A stretch of 64,000 bases of DNA from the NCBI GenBank assembly GCA_019916065.1, contig CM034242.1, positions 42,723,010 through 42,787,009 on the forward strand. The letters run 5' to 3'. This DNA is from Vitellaria paradoxa. Taxonomy: Eukaryota; Streptophyta; Magnoliopsida; Ericales; Sapotaceae. The notes below the pieces were generated by a model. That model ran no database searches and was not told the DNA's origin. It saw only the letters and a list, made by a program, of their open reading frames with translations. Positions 50,401 through 58,915 of the stretch are shown piece after piece. Position numbers and translations under genes: made by a program. The stretch's first letter is position 1; every line of letters starts with the position of its first letter.

Positions 50401-51759
50401 AAGAAATTTAGATTTCCAATGATCTGCGCCAGCGTCACTTAATTGGACGACGCGAGCTAAGAAAGTATCCTTATACCACCTATAGTGACTTAAGGACTGA
50501 CACTTTAAATTTTGAAGAAGTGTCCTAATGGTTTCACTATTACTGGTGATTTGACCAGTAAAATGTTCCATAATTGCACAGATCAGTGTATATACTGCAT
50601 CTTCTTCGCGAATTGGAACTGTGGAAGAAGCTTGCGGACTGACAACAGTCTCTTGCTTAATCTTAGTAGCGCGGAGAATTTGATCTCTTTGCTCATCACT
50701 AAGAACATGATCCCACCATCCACGGAGGGTACCTTCAAACCCTGAAACTAAATTTAGGGCGGTCTGTCTATCGCTTATACCATTAGCTTTTTGAACCGTG
50801 GCATAAATTGTCATGCGATGACACTGTTGGAAAATTAGTCTATTAGATAGACCGTCGATGTTCCAAGAATAGGCTTGGCGAGGAGCAAAGGCTACTTGTT
50901 GAGTACCTAAGTCTTCGATTTCCTCATGAAGGACATCTATTGGTGTGGGTCTAGTATAATAGAATTTTCCCAACGGGCGAGGTGTAGTCTTAGAAACTAA
51001 CTTATTGATTTGCGGAGGATCAGGAGGTTTAGGTTCAATTTCAGTTTCATACTCCGAAGAGGATGATAGACTTAAAGTCTCTATCTTTAAAGTTCCAAAC
51101 TGTTGCTGGATACGGTTGACTATAGATTCAACAGATAATTCGGGCTGTCGAAAACCTTCAACAGGTTCATTAATGGGCCGAATAATAGGATCTTTAAGAT
51201 CTTCTGGAAAGGAACTAGATTCCTTGGGAGTAAGATCAGAAATCTGTTGTTGAACAGAGGCAAGCTTTTGCTCTATTCGGGTAAGTTGAGCACCTAGAGT
51301 ACTCATAAAAACATGAGAATAATTAAGTTGTTTATACAACAAAACTATCTCGGGTAAAGCCTTTTCTGGAGGTTGGCCAACATAAGCGGTGGCTTCTAAG
51401 TGAGGAGATTTCAGAACTAAAGACTCTGAAGGGGGATGGACGGAACTTACAGTTCTACCGTCTTTGGTTTGCCAAGTTTTTTCTAGAACATTGATTTGTT
51501 CGTGAAGAGTGTTTAGATAATATGGCAAGAACCAAGGAATAAAAAACTGAATTTTGTCAGTTTGTTCCAGCGTATAGTAATACTGAATTTTATAAAATTC
51601 TTGCTGTTCTGGAGTAAAACTGGAAAAATACCAGTTTCTAAAAGTCTGATTTCTAGGATCTTCGAAATCATTTGAAAGGGTAACTCTTAGAGGGCTACCG
51701 GGAGTTAGATCTAACTTACCTTGTAAGGTAAGTGTTCCTATGTAAGGTGTATTATCCAT
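47440..51759 (-). CDS. pararetroviral polyprotein: coat-like, zinc knuckle, protease, RT, RNase H
   Basis: 1439 codons, uninterrupted. The start ATG directly follows the movement-protein stop with no gap. A coat/gag-like region occupies the middle of the N-terminal half. A basic stretch leads to a CCHC zinc knuckle, CWKCGKLGHFANKC (residues 585-598). An aspartic protease has its active site in ALMDSGEDLN (Asp821). Reverse transcriptase has the catalytic YIDD at 1163-1166. RNase H has ETDASKIGYG (Asp1314). The protein ends soon after RNase H, with no integrase, as in Caulimoviridae and unlike Gypsy elements. The N-terminal ~280 residues have no clear assignment, and whether the polyprotein is cleaved by its own protease is inferred. 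Confidence 0.95.
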   Translation of the reverse strand: MDNTPYIGTLTLQGKLDLTPGSPLRVTLSNDFEDPRNQTFRNWYFSSFTPEQQEFYKIQYYYTLEQTDKIQFFIPWFLPYYLNTLHEQINVLEKTWQTKDGRTVSSVHPPSESLVLKSPHLEATAYVGQPPEKALPEIVLLYKQLNYSHVFMSTLGAQLTRIEQKLASVQQQISDLTPKESSSFPEDLKDPIIRPINEPVEGFRQPELSVESIVNRIQQQFGTLKIETLSLSSSSEYETEIEPKPPDPPQINKLVSKTTPRPLGKFYYTRPTPIDVLHEEIEDLGTQQVAFAPRQAYSWNIDGLSNRLIFQQCHRMTIYATVQKANGISDRQTALNLVSGFEGTLRGWWDHVLSDEQRDQILRATKIKQETVVSPQASSTVPIREEDAVYTLICAIMEHFTGQITSNSETIRTLLQNLKCQSLSHYRWYKDTFLARVVQLSDAGADHWKSKFLDGLPALFAEKVRQSIRLATNSAVIPYAHLTYGKLFYFCEQEGLALCNDLKLKGQLKKQRLSERKELGDFCDQFAFDIPKSRFSKPFKHRPRKSRTYPYKARKRRPSKDFYKPSIPSSKSKPRFKKSRAPIRCWKCGKLGHFANKCSLKKKIQELHIDEDSKQKILALVLESNPPSNNESDHEPLEYEYSSDSSQLDCHCQTSSEIDTAIAAMQKMEISVLTQDQDDLITLASKIQNPELQRQILASIIEPSGQSSNYQPEGYSMKEVVRRLSLDPLQSFQPVSIQDLKREVNLLKTEITVLKTESQQTQQRLLRLEAGQPSSPVSSSKKAEQPYLQQLKGITIQKWLVKVKIIINESYVIKNLIALMDSGEDLNCINEGLVPTNYFEKTTQSLTSASNNKLHVNYKLTNVSVCNSDVCIPTEFLLVKNLSQHVILGTPFFRKIMPISKIDSTGIYFQYKNKSLSFQFITEPQTLILNELEHIALKDQQIRFLQSEIQSMTISETLQRPFLKEKISKLQNEFLNEVCSDIPNAFWNRKQHSVFLPYVDSFNENQIPTKARPSQMNPEHLELCKKEISFLLERGLIRPSHSPWSCTAFYVNNAAEKERGVPRLVINYKPLNNVLKWIRYPIPNKKDLLHRLYDAKIFSKFDLKSGYWQIQVQEKDRYKTGFTVPFGHYEWNVMPFGLKNAPSEFQNIMNSIFTPYTNYILVYIDDILIFSKTLEDHFKHLSHFKEIIKKSGLVLSFPKMKLFQTNVRFLGHNIEHGNISPIARSIEFASKFPDQITDLKQLQRFLGSLNYISDYYKDLGTDAAILYARLSKKNINNPWTIEQTYAVQKIKAKVQRLPCLTLANPKWFKIVETDASKIGYGAILKQRNPENNQEYLIRFSSGKWNPTQMAYPSIKREMLAVVKGITKFQDDLLNQHFLVRIDCSAIKQILEKDVKNLVSKQIYAGWQAQLSCFDFTVEYIKGESNSLPDFLTREFLQGS

Positions 51760-52851
51760 CTAAGGAAGATGAAAGCTCATCTCAGATGAGGTTGGAGAAG
51801 TAGGTCTCCGAGAGTCTGACTCTTGGCGGTATACACCTTGAGGAATTTGAGAGGAAGAAACTCTCAATCCTTGAATTTCTTCAGGAGAAATTTCAGAAGG
51901 GGGCTCAGACACTCTATAAGGATGTTGAGAAGTAGTTGATCTAGAATCAAAAGGTTGAGACGGGGTAGATTTAGAATCTACAGATGCCCTAGCAGGTAAA
52001 AATCTGATTTTATTGGTGGGAGAGAAGCTAATCTCTATATCACCAGTTTCATGCTGGACAATTTGGTCTATTTCTTGCTGAGTTGGCTCTATCGGGTCAA
52101 CTGCTCTAGGAAGAGTCCATTGAGAAGGAAATTGGATTTCATCCCATCTAAGGACTCGATTTGTAGCTAGATTTGAAGACAATAGATTTGTCTCAATGAA
52201 GACAGTTTGATCTTTCAAAGTAATATGTTTGGCTCGAGGACATAAAGTTCTCAAAAGCTTGAAATGGATCCTATAGATTATGGCTATAGTCTCCGAACCA
52301 GGCAAGAAATTATATCCATGCGTCTGAACTCTCAAACTTAAAGCTTTGGAGAGATTTCGATCAGTAAAACTCAAACTTAAGTTTGGGTAAACATTAAAAA
52401 AGACTGGTCCATGACACAGACTTGTTTGAATCACTCCCATAAGTGATTCTTTCCAGTCTCGACATCTAGAGTCGGTAAGACTAGCTAAAAGAGAGGTATT
52501 AAGACCAGGTAAAGTCAAGGGCTTAAAGGCAACTTGAACTAACCCTATATGAAGGTATTTGTAACTTTGCCTGTATGGGGCAAGGTCGGCAGGAGCTAAG
52601 AGCTCTATATCCTTTAAGGAGGAATCCATAGTGACGGTTTCTTCCATAGTTTTAATGGCCAGTTTAGACTGATCAAAACGATCCGTGAAACCTAATTTGT
52701 AGATTTCTTTAGGAGCTACCTTAGGAATAGTCCAGTCATTAAGTTCCTGGATTTTGTCCGGGAATTCTACCAAAGTGGTATTTTTAGGGACAGCATTAGA
52801 TCTGTCTGAGCTTGTAGAAGCTCGAGAGTTGGTTCTTGTAAGCCAAGACAT
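51760..52851 (-). CDS. pararetroviral movement protein (30K superfamily), 363 aa
   Basis: The central part (about residues 85-200) has the 30K-type core: YKYLHIGLVQVAFKPL, GLNTSLLASLTDSR with the conserved Asp127, and GVIQTSLCHGPVFFNVYP. Such proteins form tubules at plasmodesmata for cell-to-cell movement. The C-terminal third is Ser/Pro/Arg-rich and probably disordered. It is the first ORF after the leader. Its stop is followed immediately by the polyprotein ATG. The frame is fully open, and a dedicated movement gene separates this element from retrotransposons. Confidence 0.92.
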   Translation of the reverse strand: MSWLTRTNSRASTSSDRSNAVPKNTTLVEFPDKIQELNDWTIPKVAPKEIYKLGFTDRFDQSKLAIKTMEETVTMDSSLKDIELLAPADLAPYRQSYKYLHIGLVQVAFKPLTLPGLNTSLLASLTDSRCRDWKESLMGVIQTSLCHGPVFFNVYPNLSLSFTDRNLSKALSLRVQTHGYNFLPGSETIAIIYRIHFKLLRTLCPRAKHITLKDQTVFIETNLLSSNLATNRVLRWDEIQFPSQWTLPRAVDPIEPTQQEIDQIVQHETGDIEISFSPTNKIRFLPARASVDSKSTPSQPFDSRSTTSQHPYRVSEPPSEISPEEIQGLRVSSSQIPQGVYRQESDSRRPTSPTSSEMSFHLP

Positions 52852-53153
52852 GAGAAAAGGTTCTAAGGTGTAGGTGAAGGAAGTAAAACTTTAATACTTA
52901 TGCTTAATGTATCATGTTCTCAATTCTTACCCAGTTTTCTAATTATTTCTATTCTTTTTCCAAACAACGACGCCAAAGGGAAACATCGGCAACACTCAGG
53001 CCTTACACTCCCTTGCCAGGCGGAAAACATGGAATAAAAACAGAATAAATAGAAGGAGAAGTAAGAACAAGATAAAAGAAACATAATTAAAAGAGTATTA
53101 CTTCATTCATACACACCTTAGAGGGTTGCAGTTTAGAACTGCATATTCAACTT
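52852..53153 (-). promoter_or_regulatory. viral RNA leader with upstream small ORFs
   Basis: About 300 nt of non-coding leader after the primer site. It contains short upstream ORFs, the longest being 54 codons at 52920-53084. Small leader ORFs with ribosome shunting or reinitiation are common in caulimovirids. Confidence 0.55.
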
Positions 53154-53159
53154 GGCTCT
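53154..53159 (-). other. 5' part of the viral primer-binding site at the element end
   Basis: The element starts AGAGCC on its coding strand directly at the host junction, continuing the primer site whose other part is at 45532-45537. At most about one base is missing between the two halves. Confidence 0.75.
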
Positions 53160-53621
53160 CACGGAACCACATAATGCTGAATGTTTGATATGCAAGCAAC
53201 CATAAGAAATAATGCAATTTCATGGCATTTGACTCAGACTAACAGGTCAAAATTAAGTTACGAATAGCACGGCAAACAAGATGAGCCAAAACCTTATTGA
53301 GCTTGAAAATATGTTCAAGCTTGGCTTGTTAAGCTTCGAATTGAGCTTTAATCGAGCCAAGATTGAGTAGCTTGATTATTTTACACATATTTAAGCTATT
53401 GAGCCGACATTGAATCAAGCTCGAGCTACAATTATGTTTAAATTTAGCTTGATTTCATAATGAATTGACCCTGAACGAGCTTTAGTTGAGCTGAACATGA
53501 ATTTGAACCATTTGGTTCGTTTAACAGCCCTAGTTGTGAACTTGCACAATCCTATAAAGCCTTAGAGATGCTCAAAGGCTTCATTATACCTGTTGCTGGC
53601 CTACTTTTGCATGTGACTCAA
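53160..53621. repeat. 462-bp host duplication flanking the virus, right copy
   Basis: Perfect match to 45070-45531. Here exon 4 of NAC C is complete and continues into 53622-53817. Confidence 0.95.
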
Positions 53622-55865
53622 AATTGGGGGCCTTACTTTCAACAGCCAAATTTGTGCCAAAGTCACAGGAATATGGCTTCAAAAGATCGTCAAATTCCTG
53701 TTCATCTATGCCCTCCAGAACCTCATGGTGTCCAACCTCCACTTCCATATCCAGCGTCTGTCCCAACATTGCTTCATCCAATATCTGTTCCACCGTTGCT
53801 TCAGCCAGATCCACTGGCTGAAGCAATCAAGAAAGAAATATTGATTATATAAATGGAAATTCATTGTCTCCACCAAGATACTTGAGAAATTAAAAGAAAA
53901 ATATTAAATTATCTTCTCACCTGGATATTAATTTTATCTCCTGCACCATCCTCGAGCGTTCTCACATCAGAATTTTGGGGAAGGCAACTCGCACTTGTAG
54001 AAGCTATGGCAGAAGAAGAAACATTTGTCTCAACAATATTTTTCTCATCCTGCCTTCCCTTTAGCTTCTCATCAGCCTTGTTGAATAGTTTACAGAGGCG
54101 GAGAAGGGTGCCCTGGGAGAAGGGGAAAAAAAAAAAGGAACTTACCAAAATTAATTTAGCAAGCAGCTATTTAGACTTCAATACAATTATATATATATAT
54201 ATATATAATTAAAAAAAAAGACAGTGAAGATCCTCAGATTCTCCAGAACCAGCCAAAAACACGAAAAATTAAGGGGGGGGGGGGGGGGACACAACAACAA
54301 CAACAACACAACAAAAGAAAAAAAATTGAAACACAACGCTGGTTCAAATCTAAAGAGAATCGTGAAGCTAACATTTTGAATGCTGTGATAATTATTATTT
54401 ATATATGGCAAGTTCTATCTCAACGTATATCATATATTCCATCAAAACAAAAAGAGTAAGATAATAAATCAACAATACTCAGTGTCGAACAAAGTTGTGG
54501 AAGGAACTGAAATATCTGTTTACCTTTCATTTGGCAAAATACAAGAAACTCTTGACATACTTGCCAATTTGAGACACTTATTCCAAGGCATAGCTATTTA
54601 GACCTTCCATAAACATTGGCAATGACCTGCCGTAAACATTGGCAATGCATGGTGTCCCGACTAGCCTGAGGAACATACTCAATAGGTTTTCCTAAAAGCG
54701 AAAACAATTCATTTGCTCAAATTTTCCATATACCTCAATATAAGGCATTATAGGATGTCTAAAAAATTGACCAAATCTCAAATTCAATTTGGTTAAACAT
54801 AGAAAATTCTCCGTACTAAATCCTGTGTTCAAAACCAACAGACGAACTTTGTACTCATCCAGTTTACCCAGAATGTTCATATCTACTTCACCATTCATTT
54901 TAAAGAACCAAGAACTTCATTTCCGCTAATGGGACTTTTTTAGGTTCTCACAAACCAAGAATGAATTGGTAAAAATTAAACAAAAGTAATTAAAAAAAAA
55001 AAAAAGACAGATAAGAAAAGAAGAAGTTAAACCTGTTCAGGAACAGAGCAGTACTCGTGCATATACCAATCAGTTTTCCGCCCTTCCGGACTACGCCCAA
55101 TATGGAAAACCAAAGTCCTTTTTGTGCCATCAGCAGACTTGACGGACCTCTTATCACCAGTCGGTTTCCAGTACCCTTCCTTTGTCGTTCTATTCGATCG
55201 GTCTCCTTTCTTATACTTCCTATTCAATGGATAGACAAAGAACCATTCATTGTCAATTGCCTCTATCGGCGATTGAGCCGCACTTGGACACAAAATAAAT
55301 AAATAAATAAAAATAAAAAACACACACACACACTAATGAGCCTCATTCAACAAAACTCAAGACATGTTGACCCCAAAAAAACAAAAAACAAAAACAAAAT
55401 GCAGGAATCACAAAAATTAGATCTTTCTTCTAATTAAGTAAATAACGGATCCAATAAATTATAAAAAAAAAGTAGAACTAAATTGTTGTTTACCAGGCAA
55501 CTTCCAGGGTTTAAAATTACAGATATCATCAAGCTGTGGAATCTCTCTGACTGCTTCAACGTCGCCGTTGATCTTCGACCGTAGGAAGTTCAGAAGTTCT
55601 GCGTCCGTCGGGCGAAATGGGTGCCCTGTACCCGAAGGATTCGCCGCCATCTCCACACCACGGAAGCAATTCAGAAAGAGAATGAAAAAACAGCGGGAAA
55701 GTGTGTGTGTGTGTGTATATGTGTATTATTATATGTAGCACAAGATCGTCTAGAGGAGAGAGTATGAAGAATGAACCCTAGTAGTGTAATTTAAGCACTA
55801 TAAAAAAGAGATTCAAAGAAAGTTCAGGGATTTCACTGATGGATCGTCTGAAACCCGTCTGAACA

Positions 55866-55866
55866 C

Positions 55867-55902
<36 letters not shown>
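55866..55902. repeat. (GA)n microsatellite, 5' flank of NAC C
   Basis: GA run in the presumed promoter/leader; genes A and B have shorter GA runs at the equivalent place. Confidence 0.9.
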
Positions 55903-55906
<4 letters not shown>

Positions 55907-57661
55907 GTTTGGGTGGAGAGAAATTTGGCCCATCTTGGTGGCTCGGAAGCGAGGGAAAACATATATATAGCAAATCCGTTTGGATTGAAATTTTGAAATC
56001 GACTTCTTGTGTCCAATGATATTCCAATAATGCCCCCATGACTGGCAGCCCAGAAAGTGGTGAAGCTTGGCGAATTTAGCGAAGCTTCGCAACCAAGCTG
56101 GAAAGCCGCAAGTGGGAAATTCAATTCCGAGCTGACACGTGTGATGTGCTCCCCCTCACCAAGGGCCCATGCGATGGCGTAAACAGTGATCAAAGGAAGG
56201 GAGCTTACGTGGCCGCACGATGTCCGTCCGTCTAAAATCGTATGGTTGATAACAAAAATAAGTGTTTATAAGTGTGAAACAGGACCTATAATAGACAAAA
56301 TAAAAAACTTTTTAATTTTTATGCTAAGTTCGCCAATGAAAGGACATAAAAGTCACAAAAAACTTTAAACAAGGAGGAGAAACGAAATGGTGGTAGGAAG
56401 GGCAGTCTTATTTATTTATTTATTTTTTTGTATGGCACAACTTAAAATTTTTAGTTTTTTTTCTCTTTTTAATGTTAATATCTCTCTTTTTCTCACACCT
56501 CCACCTCTCTCTCTCTCTTATCTTGAATGCAAAATTTTTATCTTTTCATATCTAGTGTATGTACGCCGCATTAATAAGAAGTTATAAATGTCTCTTATTA
56601 TATTTTTAAATACATTTTATTTTGTGTTATTTTTATAATTGGACATAGGTCATTATAAAAAAAAATGGTGTGTATTTTTTTTTTTTTGGTTGATGTGGCA
56701 CAAATATTTCACAATTCATGAGAAAAGATAATGAATATATTTGGCTTGATATATTAATCTTTGTATATTATTTTTCCTTTACTTTGTTTATTGGCTTATA
56801 CGTATAATTAAAATATTTTTTATGTTTATTATAAGCATATTTTTTAAACAATACAATACAAGTTAATTTTAAAAAATAAAACTGTAATCATACCGTACAT
56901 TATACGGATCTTTTATATATATATATATATACACACACACGTACACCTTTACAATCATATTTATATGTTCACGGGGGCTTTTAGAGCACAATTTTTAGTA
57001 ATATTTGATTTTTTAGCTAAAAGTTGTTAATTGTAATTTTTGGTGTGTTTGGTAAAGTAAGTTATAAGTTTTGATAATTTTTAGTAATTTTTTACATCTT
57101 TTTGAATATTTGATAAAATTTTGGGTAACTTTTGACAATTTTTGGCAAAATTTGACCATTTTTAGCAAAATTTGACCATTTTTAACAACTAATGGTAACT
57201 TTTGAGTTGAAACTGGGTAAAAAAAGTGACAAAATTTGGTGATTTGTCAAACACTAAAGAATTGAAAACTAGTAATTTTCTGCTAAAAATTATGACTCCA
57301 AATGTCACATATATTAAAACTTGGGAGATTCACCAGAGCGGCTAGTATATGTCCTTTCATTTTATTTGTCTCTGTTTTTTTTTTTTTTGGTGATATTTTT
57401 GTGTGACATCCTAAATTTTTATTATTTTTAAAATATACTATTAATTTAATTTTTATTTTATATTTAAAATTTTAGATTGTGTTAATTTAGTATTATTTTA
57501 AATTTTGTTTATTTTTTGGTAATTATTAATATTTTCTGGTAAATTTTATTTAATTTTAATTTAAATTAATTAATAGATTAATTAAATTACTAACATATAT
57601 ATATATATATATATATATATCTAATTAGATTAAGTTAATTGATTAGCTTATAAAAAAATTA
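55903..57661. repeat. duplicated upstream spacer of NAC C (matches 39.0-40.6 kb)
   Basis: Collinear with the flank upstream of gene B but carrying an extra MITE (56972-57310) and lacking the 40.56-42.6 kb block. No gene. Confidence 0.8.
56972..57310. mobile_element. MITE family 2, insertion polymorphic between duplicates
   Basis: Begins CGGGGGCTTTTAGAGC and ends TGACTCCAAATGTCAC, with the AAAATTTG/ACTTTTG interior typical of the family. The equivalent point upstream of gene B (about 40272) has no insertion. Confidence 0.65.
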
Positions 57662-58560
57662 AGTCAATTGCAGTGCAAGCAATTTTCTATATATCAGACT
57701 ACATCCAAAATACATAACAAAACAAATTCATGTTTAAATTTGATTCTTTCTCCTGTTAAATTGGAAAATTGAGAAAATAATTGGTAAATATTTGTTGAGA
57801 AAAAAATAGATTTTAATCAATTAAACAGTAATTATTTTGTGATATTATTGTCGCTACATAGGCCCCGTTTGGTATCAAGATAAATCTCTAAAAATCTCTA
57901 ACAACCCCTTTACATCTAATTTTCTCACCATCACTAATTTCAAAAAATTCTAATATTTCGCTAAAAAAATAAAAAATCTAAAAATAGGTTAACCGAATGT
58001 GTAAATTTTTTATACAATCATATTTTTCGTGTCGAGAGCTTTCAAACGAGTATTATTGTCGCTATTTTTTATGTTATTTTTTGAATCCGTGGGAATGGAT
58101 TTGAAAAATCGTTCCCATAGTTTACGACTTTTTAGAAAAAAAAATGACTCTAAAATTAACCATAAACTATATTTTATCTCAATTTATCTTATTTTTTCTT
58201 ACTCTAAACGAGGCCAGCTACGTAGTTCTTCCCTGCTAGCGTTTTTTGAAGTGTGAAAACGAAGATTGAGAATTCTTCCCATGAAAGTGGGGGTTGAAAG
58301 GAAATTTAAAATGAAGCTGGGTGGAAGACACAGGTGGGCCCCAGCTATCCCAAGCCCTCCCTCCCCTTCCCTCTCTCTGGAAGAATTATACATCAACCAT
58401 TCTCATGCACATCCTCTTCAAATGTACCTTAAAAGTGAGGTTGGACCCACTGGAGAAGTGGGGAGTTCAAGGGATTCATCCTTATAACATTCCCATCCTT
58501 TTTCTTATAAAAGGTACACTTCAAAACAATGGTGGAAATTAAGATCTTGTTTTGGTCCCA
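57662..58560. repeat. NAC-cluster spacer repeat, copy 3 of 4
   Basis: Matches the other three copies but is interrupted by a MITE at 57861-58215. It is followed by 3'-UTR-like sequence and a last-exon fragment. Confidence 0.85.
57861..58215. mobile_element. MITE family 1, copy 3, with empty site in a paralogous spacer
   Basis: Begins GGCCCCGTTTGG and ends AAACGAGGCCA. It splits a target whose uninterrupted form (GCTACATAGTTCTTCC) is present at 42918 and elsewhere. The flanks are GCTACATA and GCTACGTA, an 8-bp duplication with one mismatch, pointing to the hAT superfamily. Confidence 0.85.
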
Positions 58561-58824
58561 TACTCCATCAAGATTTATGAAGGATCAAACACAATCTGAA
58601 GCAATATATATATATTATTTGCAGAAATTTTCTGGTTACATCAAGGTTCTTATAAAGTAAATGTTCAGCCACAGCAAATATGAGAAAAGACTTAACAAGC
58701 TGAAGACCCCTATTAGTATATCTTAATATCTTATCCCAAGTCCTGAGCATAGCACCAGCAAAGCAAATTAAATACACGCTCAGAATAACGTCTCTTTTCT
58801 AATCAACTTCATTCAAAACTTTTG

Positions 58825-58915
58825 TCATCTCCTCCATATGCCCACAAAGACTATAGAGAATCCTACAATGACAAGTACCCTAAAAATATACCTAAACCAG
58901 TGCAATGCAGAAATT
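58825..58915 (-). pseudogene. NAC last-exon (membrane anchor) fragment
   Basis: Encodes ISALHWFRYIFRVLVIVGF...VFVGIWRR then a stop, matching the C-terminus of genes B and D. It is cut at 58916, where the sequence switches abruptly to the duplicate of 30967 onward. No upstream NAC exons adjoin it. Confidence 0.85.

Larger units (their letters stand above)
45532..53159 (-). mobile_element. complete endogenous pararetrovirus (Caulimoviridae-like), 7628 bp
   Basis: One full genome length on the minus strand. In order it has leader (53159-52852), movement-protein ORF (52851-51760), coat/zinc-knuckle/protease/RT/RNase H ORF (51759-47440), a third ORF (47443-46013) and an intergenic promoter region (46012-45532). 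There is no integrase domain and there are no LTRs. The outer ends each carry part of a tRNA-Met-type primer site (TTGGTAT at the 3' end, AGAGCC at the 5' end), so the circle was opened at the minus-strand discontinuity. Insertion made a 462-bp direct duplication of host DNA. All three frames are uninterrupted. Separate MP and polyprotein ORFs plus a downstream ORF do not match the classic badna- or caulimovirus map; a florendovirus-type lineage is possible but unproved. Confidence 0.93.
44621..55656 (-). pseudogene. NAC gene C: damaged NAC gene carrying an endogenous pararetrovirus in intron 4
   Basis: Recognisable exons: 55494-55656, 55033-55277, 53921-54112, 53590-53817, then (after the viral insertion) 44621-45004. 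Exons 1-2 encode a NAC domain (HPFRPTDAELLNFLRSKI; EWFFVYPLNRKYKKGDRSNR; GYWKPTGDKRSVK) with small in-frame deletions against gene B (one codon in exon 1, four in exon 2). Three defects stand out. The acceptor before exon 2 is GCGG, not GCAG as in gene B. Intron 4 holds a 7.6-kb viral genome. The final membrane-anchor exon is missing, replaced by the HIPP segment at 43240-44565. All five exons keep open frames (1212 bp, 404 codons), so decay is recent or a soluble product might still be made if splicing succeeds. Confidence 0.85.

Noticed and set aside
47440..51759. Classifying the RT-bearing ORF as a Ty3/Gypsy polyprotein
   Set aside because: No integrase follows RNase H, the upstream ORF is a 30K movement protein, and no LTRs exist. 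Caulimovirid organisation fits better.
45070..53621. Reading the 462-bp identical flanks as LTRs of a retrotransposon
   Set aside because: They contain NAC exon 4 and intron sequence also present without an element in gene B, and the element lacks integrase and has a movement protein. They are duplicated host DNA.
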